DNA from: CAZSVI01 sp964610205
Lineage (GTDB): Bacteria > Bacillota > Clostridia > DSM-8532
Assembly: GCA_964610205.1 (NCBI GenBank)
Contig: CAZSVI010000004.1
Coordinates: 1 to 60,849 of the forward strand
Direction of reading: 5' to 3'
Length of the DNA: 60,849 nt
The notes under the pieces were generated by a model, which did not search any database, was not told the DNA's origin, and saw nothing but the letters and a program-made list of their open reading frames with translations. Of the stretch, positions 59,845-60,849 are shown piece after piece. The translations under genes were made by a program, and so were the position numbers. Within the stretch, counting starts at the first letter, position 1; each line of letters begins with the position of its first letter.

Positions 59845-60720
59845 ATGTATGAATTATCAATAAACAGTTATTCTAAAGCAATACCTTTTATAAATAATAT
59901 TGCGGACGAAATTGTATATGTACGTTCTGTTGTTGAAAAAATGCAAAAGGGAACAATTTATGTTGACGATATTGTAAACCCTAATGTCTGTTTAATCCAT
60001 CATTATTGTGGTCTTGGATTCTTGGCTGGAACCACTGAGATTAAATCTTTCAATGATATGCTGGTAAATATGTTTTACAAGAGATTTAACAATAATCAGA
60101 GAAATTTGCGTTTAATTGTCAGTTCAGATACGTGGCAGAATAAGTTGAAAGAATTATTTGGAGAGAATATAGTTTACTTTTCGAACATTGAAAGTAATCT
60201 AATAATTGAACATAATAAAGAAGTAGAAAGACTAAATTTATTATCAAATGATCATATAATTGCTTGGACAAGGGTTAAGTTCAAACTCAATAAGGAATTA
60301 TTTGTAAGAATAATAGACAATTTAGAAGTCCCCGAAGGGTTTTTGATAAAAAGAATTGATGAGAATGTAATTAGTAGCATTAAAGGAAGTATAGTTCCTA
60401 GCTTTTCTTGGGATTCAGACGAAGTTTTTTTGAAAAAAGGATTTGGATATTGCCTTGTTGACGGAGGTAATGTTGTAAGTACTTGTTTCTCTGCCTTTAT
60501 CTCGCAAGATAAAATTGATATTGGAATTGAGACGAGTCCAGAATATAGGGGCAAAGGTTATGGTTTGATTACAGGAGCGGCTATGATTAATCATTGTTTA
60601 AAGGAAGGGTTTGAACCTGTATGGTGTTGTAGACAAGATAATATTGGTTCATTTTCCGTGGCAAAAAAATTAGGATTTGTAGATATTCTATATTTACCGC
60701 TATATTGTTCTGTTAAATAA
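59845..60720 (+). CDS. GNAT acetyltransferase family protein
   Basis: 291 residues. N-terminal half unlike other proteins I know by eye; the C-terminal half is a GNAT fold: GYCLVDGGNVVSTCFSAFIS, DIGIETSPEYRGKGYGLITGAAMINHC (acetyl-CoA-binding R/G-x-x-G-x-G/A loop) and WCCRQDNIGSFSVAKKLGFVD. This layout matches the GNAT_acetyltran (PF12746) type found in Firmicutes. Substrate unknown. GGGGG upstream of the ATG at a long distance, so the start is only moderately certain. Followed by a strong terminator at 60805. Confidence 0.85.
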   Translation: MYELSINSYSKAIPFINNIADEIVYVRSVVEKMQKGTIYVDDIVNPNVCLIHHYCGLGFLAGTTEIKSFNDMLVNMFYKRFNNNQRNLRLIVSSDTWQNKLKELFGENIVYFSNIESNLIIEHNKEVERLNLLSNDHIIAWTRVKFKLNKELFVRIIDNLEVPEGFLIKRIDENVISSIKGSIVPSFSWDSDEVFLKKGFGYCLVDGGNVVSTCFSAFISQDKIDIGIETSPEYRGKGYGLITGAAMINHCLKEGFEPVWCCRQDNIGSFSVAKKLGFVDILYLPLYCSVK

Positions 60721-60804
60721 TTCCATAATTTATATTATGCGAAAGATGGATAATATGGCTGCTCCAGAATGGCATCTATATTCACCTAACTTCTCACAAT
60801 TTGT

Positions 60805-60834
60805 CTGAAAAGCCTGATTTATCAGGCTTTTCAG
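60805..60834 (+). terminator. Strong intrinsic terminator near the window end
   Basis: Perfect 13-bp stem CTGAAAAGCCTGA / TCAGGCTTTTCAG around TTTA, followed by CGTTTTT. Ends the acetyltransferase transcript. Confidence 0.85.
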
Positions 60835-60849
60835 CGTTTTTGCAGATTA

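Noticed and set aside
1..60849. CRISPR arrays, rRNA genes, intact insertion sequences or prophage genes
   Set aside because: No regularly spaced repeats, rRNA segments, transposase or phage structural genes were seen anywhere in the window.

Overview
This window spans the replication-origin region of a spore-forming, low-GC member of the Clostridia. The gene order is noc-rsmG-mnmG-mnmE-jag-yidC-yidD-rnpA-rpmH | dnaA-dnaN-S4-recF-remB-gyrB-parA-parB-DUF4446-serS, the standard Firmicutes origin neighbourhood. A GTP-type PEP carboxykinase, a DUF4446-serS pair, an alpha/beta-type SASP, a TM1266-type regulator and a GNAT_acetyltran protein fit an Acetivibrio/Ruminiclostridium-like clostridium; this placement is inference. 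Every gene left of dnaA is on the minus strand and every gene from dnaA to 29.1 kb is on the plus strand, so transcription diverges from oriC.

Layout. (1) 0-8 kb: tRNA modification, membrane insertion and RNase P operons. (2) 8-18.3 kb: dnaA, an origin with several DnaA boxes between dnaA and dnaN, gyrB, a perfect parS site directly upstream of parA-parB, and serS. (3) 18.4-22.8 kb: a LacI-controlled set of ThuA, Gfo/Idh/MocA and xylose-isomerase-like TIM-barrel proteins with a decayed isomerase fragment, probably oxidative sugar or glycoside catabolism, followed by a 143-bp hairpin element. (4) 23.1-24.9 kb: PEP carboxykinase. (5) 25.3-31.1 kb: two ABC exporters facing a radical SAM/SPASM maturase and a 71-residue Cys-rich precursor ending in three CC pairs. 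This is a RiPP locus, and its promoter carries tandem Spo0A-type boxes. (6) 31.4-40 kb: esterase, two MATE pumps, a 2-hydroxyacyl-CoA-dehydratase-activase-like trio, an LCP protein and a lone ATP-cone. (7) 40.4-52.2 kb: a YesMN two-component system, an ATPase-less CUT1 sugar importer, an AraC regulator, and a cupin/amidohydrolase/DegT/Gfo-Idh set suggesting amino-sugar or cyclitol metabolism. (8) 52.7-60.8 kb: phasin-like protein, a small Tyr-rich protein between inverted copies of a structured repeat, a TM1266-type regulator, nadB-nadC, a secreted lipase-like hydrolase, a CBS protein, a SASP, two tRNA-Ser genes and an acetyltransferase.

The most interesting candidate is the RiPP locus. The precursor has a charged leader and the core pattern CC-X3-CC-X3-CC. 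It is co-oriented with a complete SPASM radical SAM enzyme and is preceded by a good sigma-A-type promoter with two Spo0A-box matches exactly 10 bp apart. No leader peptidase is visible. Other points of note are the perfect parS at parA, a palindrome of DnaA-box-like sequences far from oriC, and several undescribed hairpin repeats. All functional calls come from reading motifs by eye; no database search was run.
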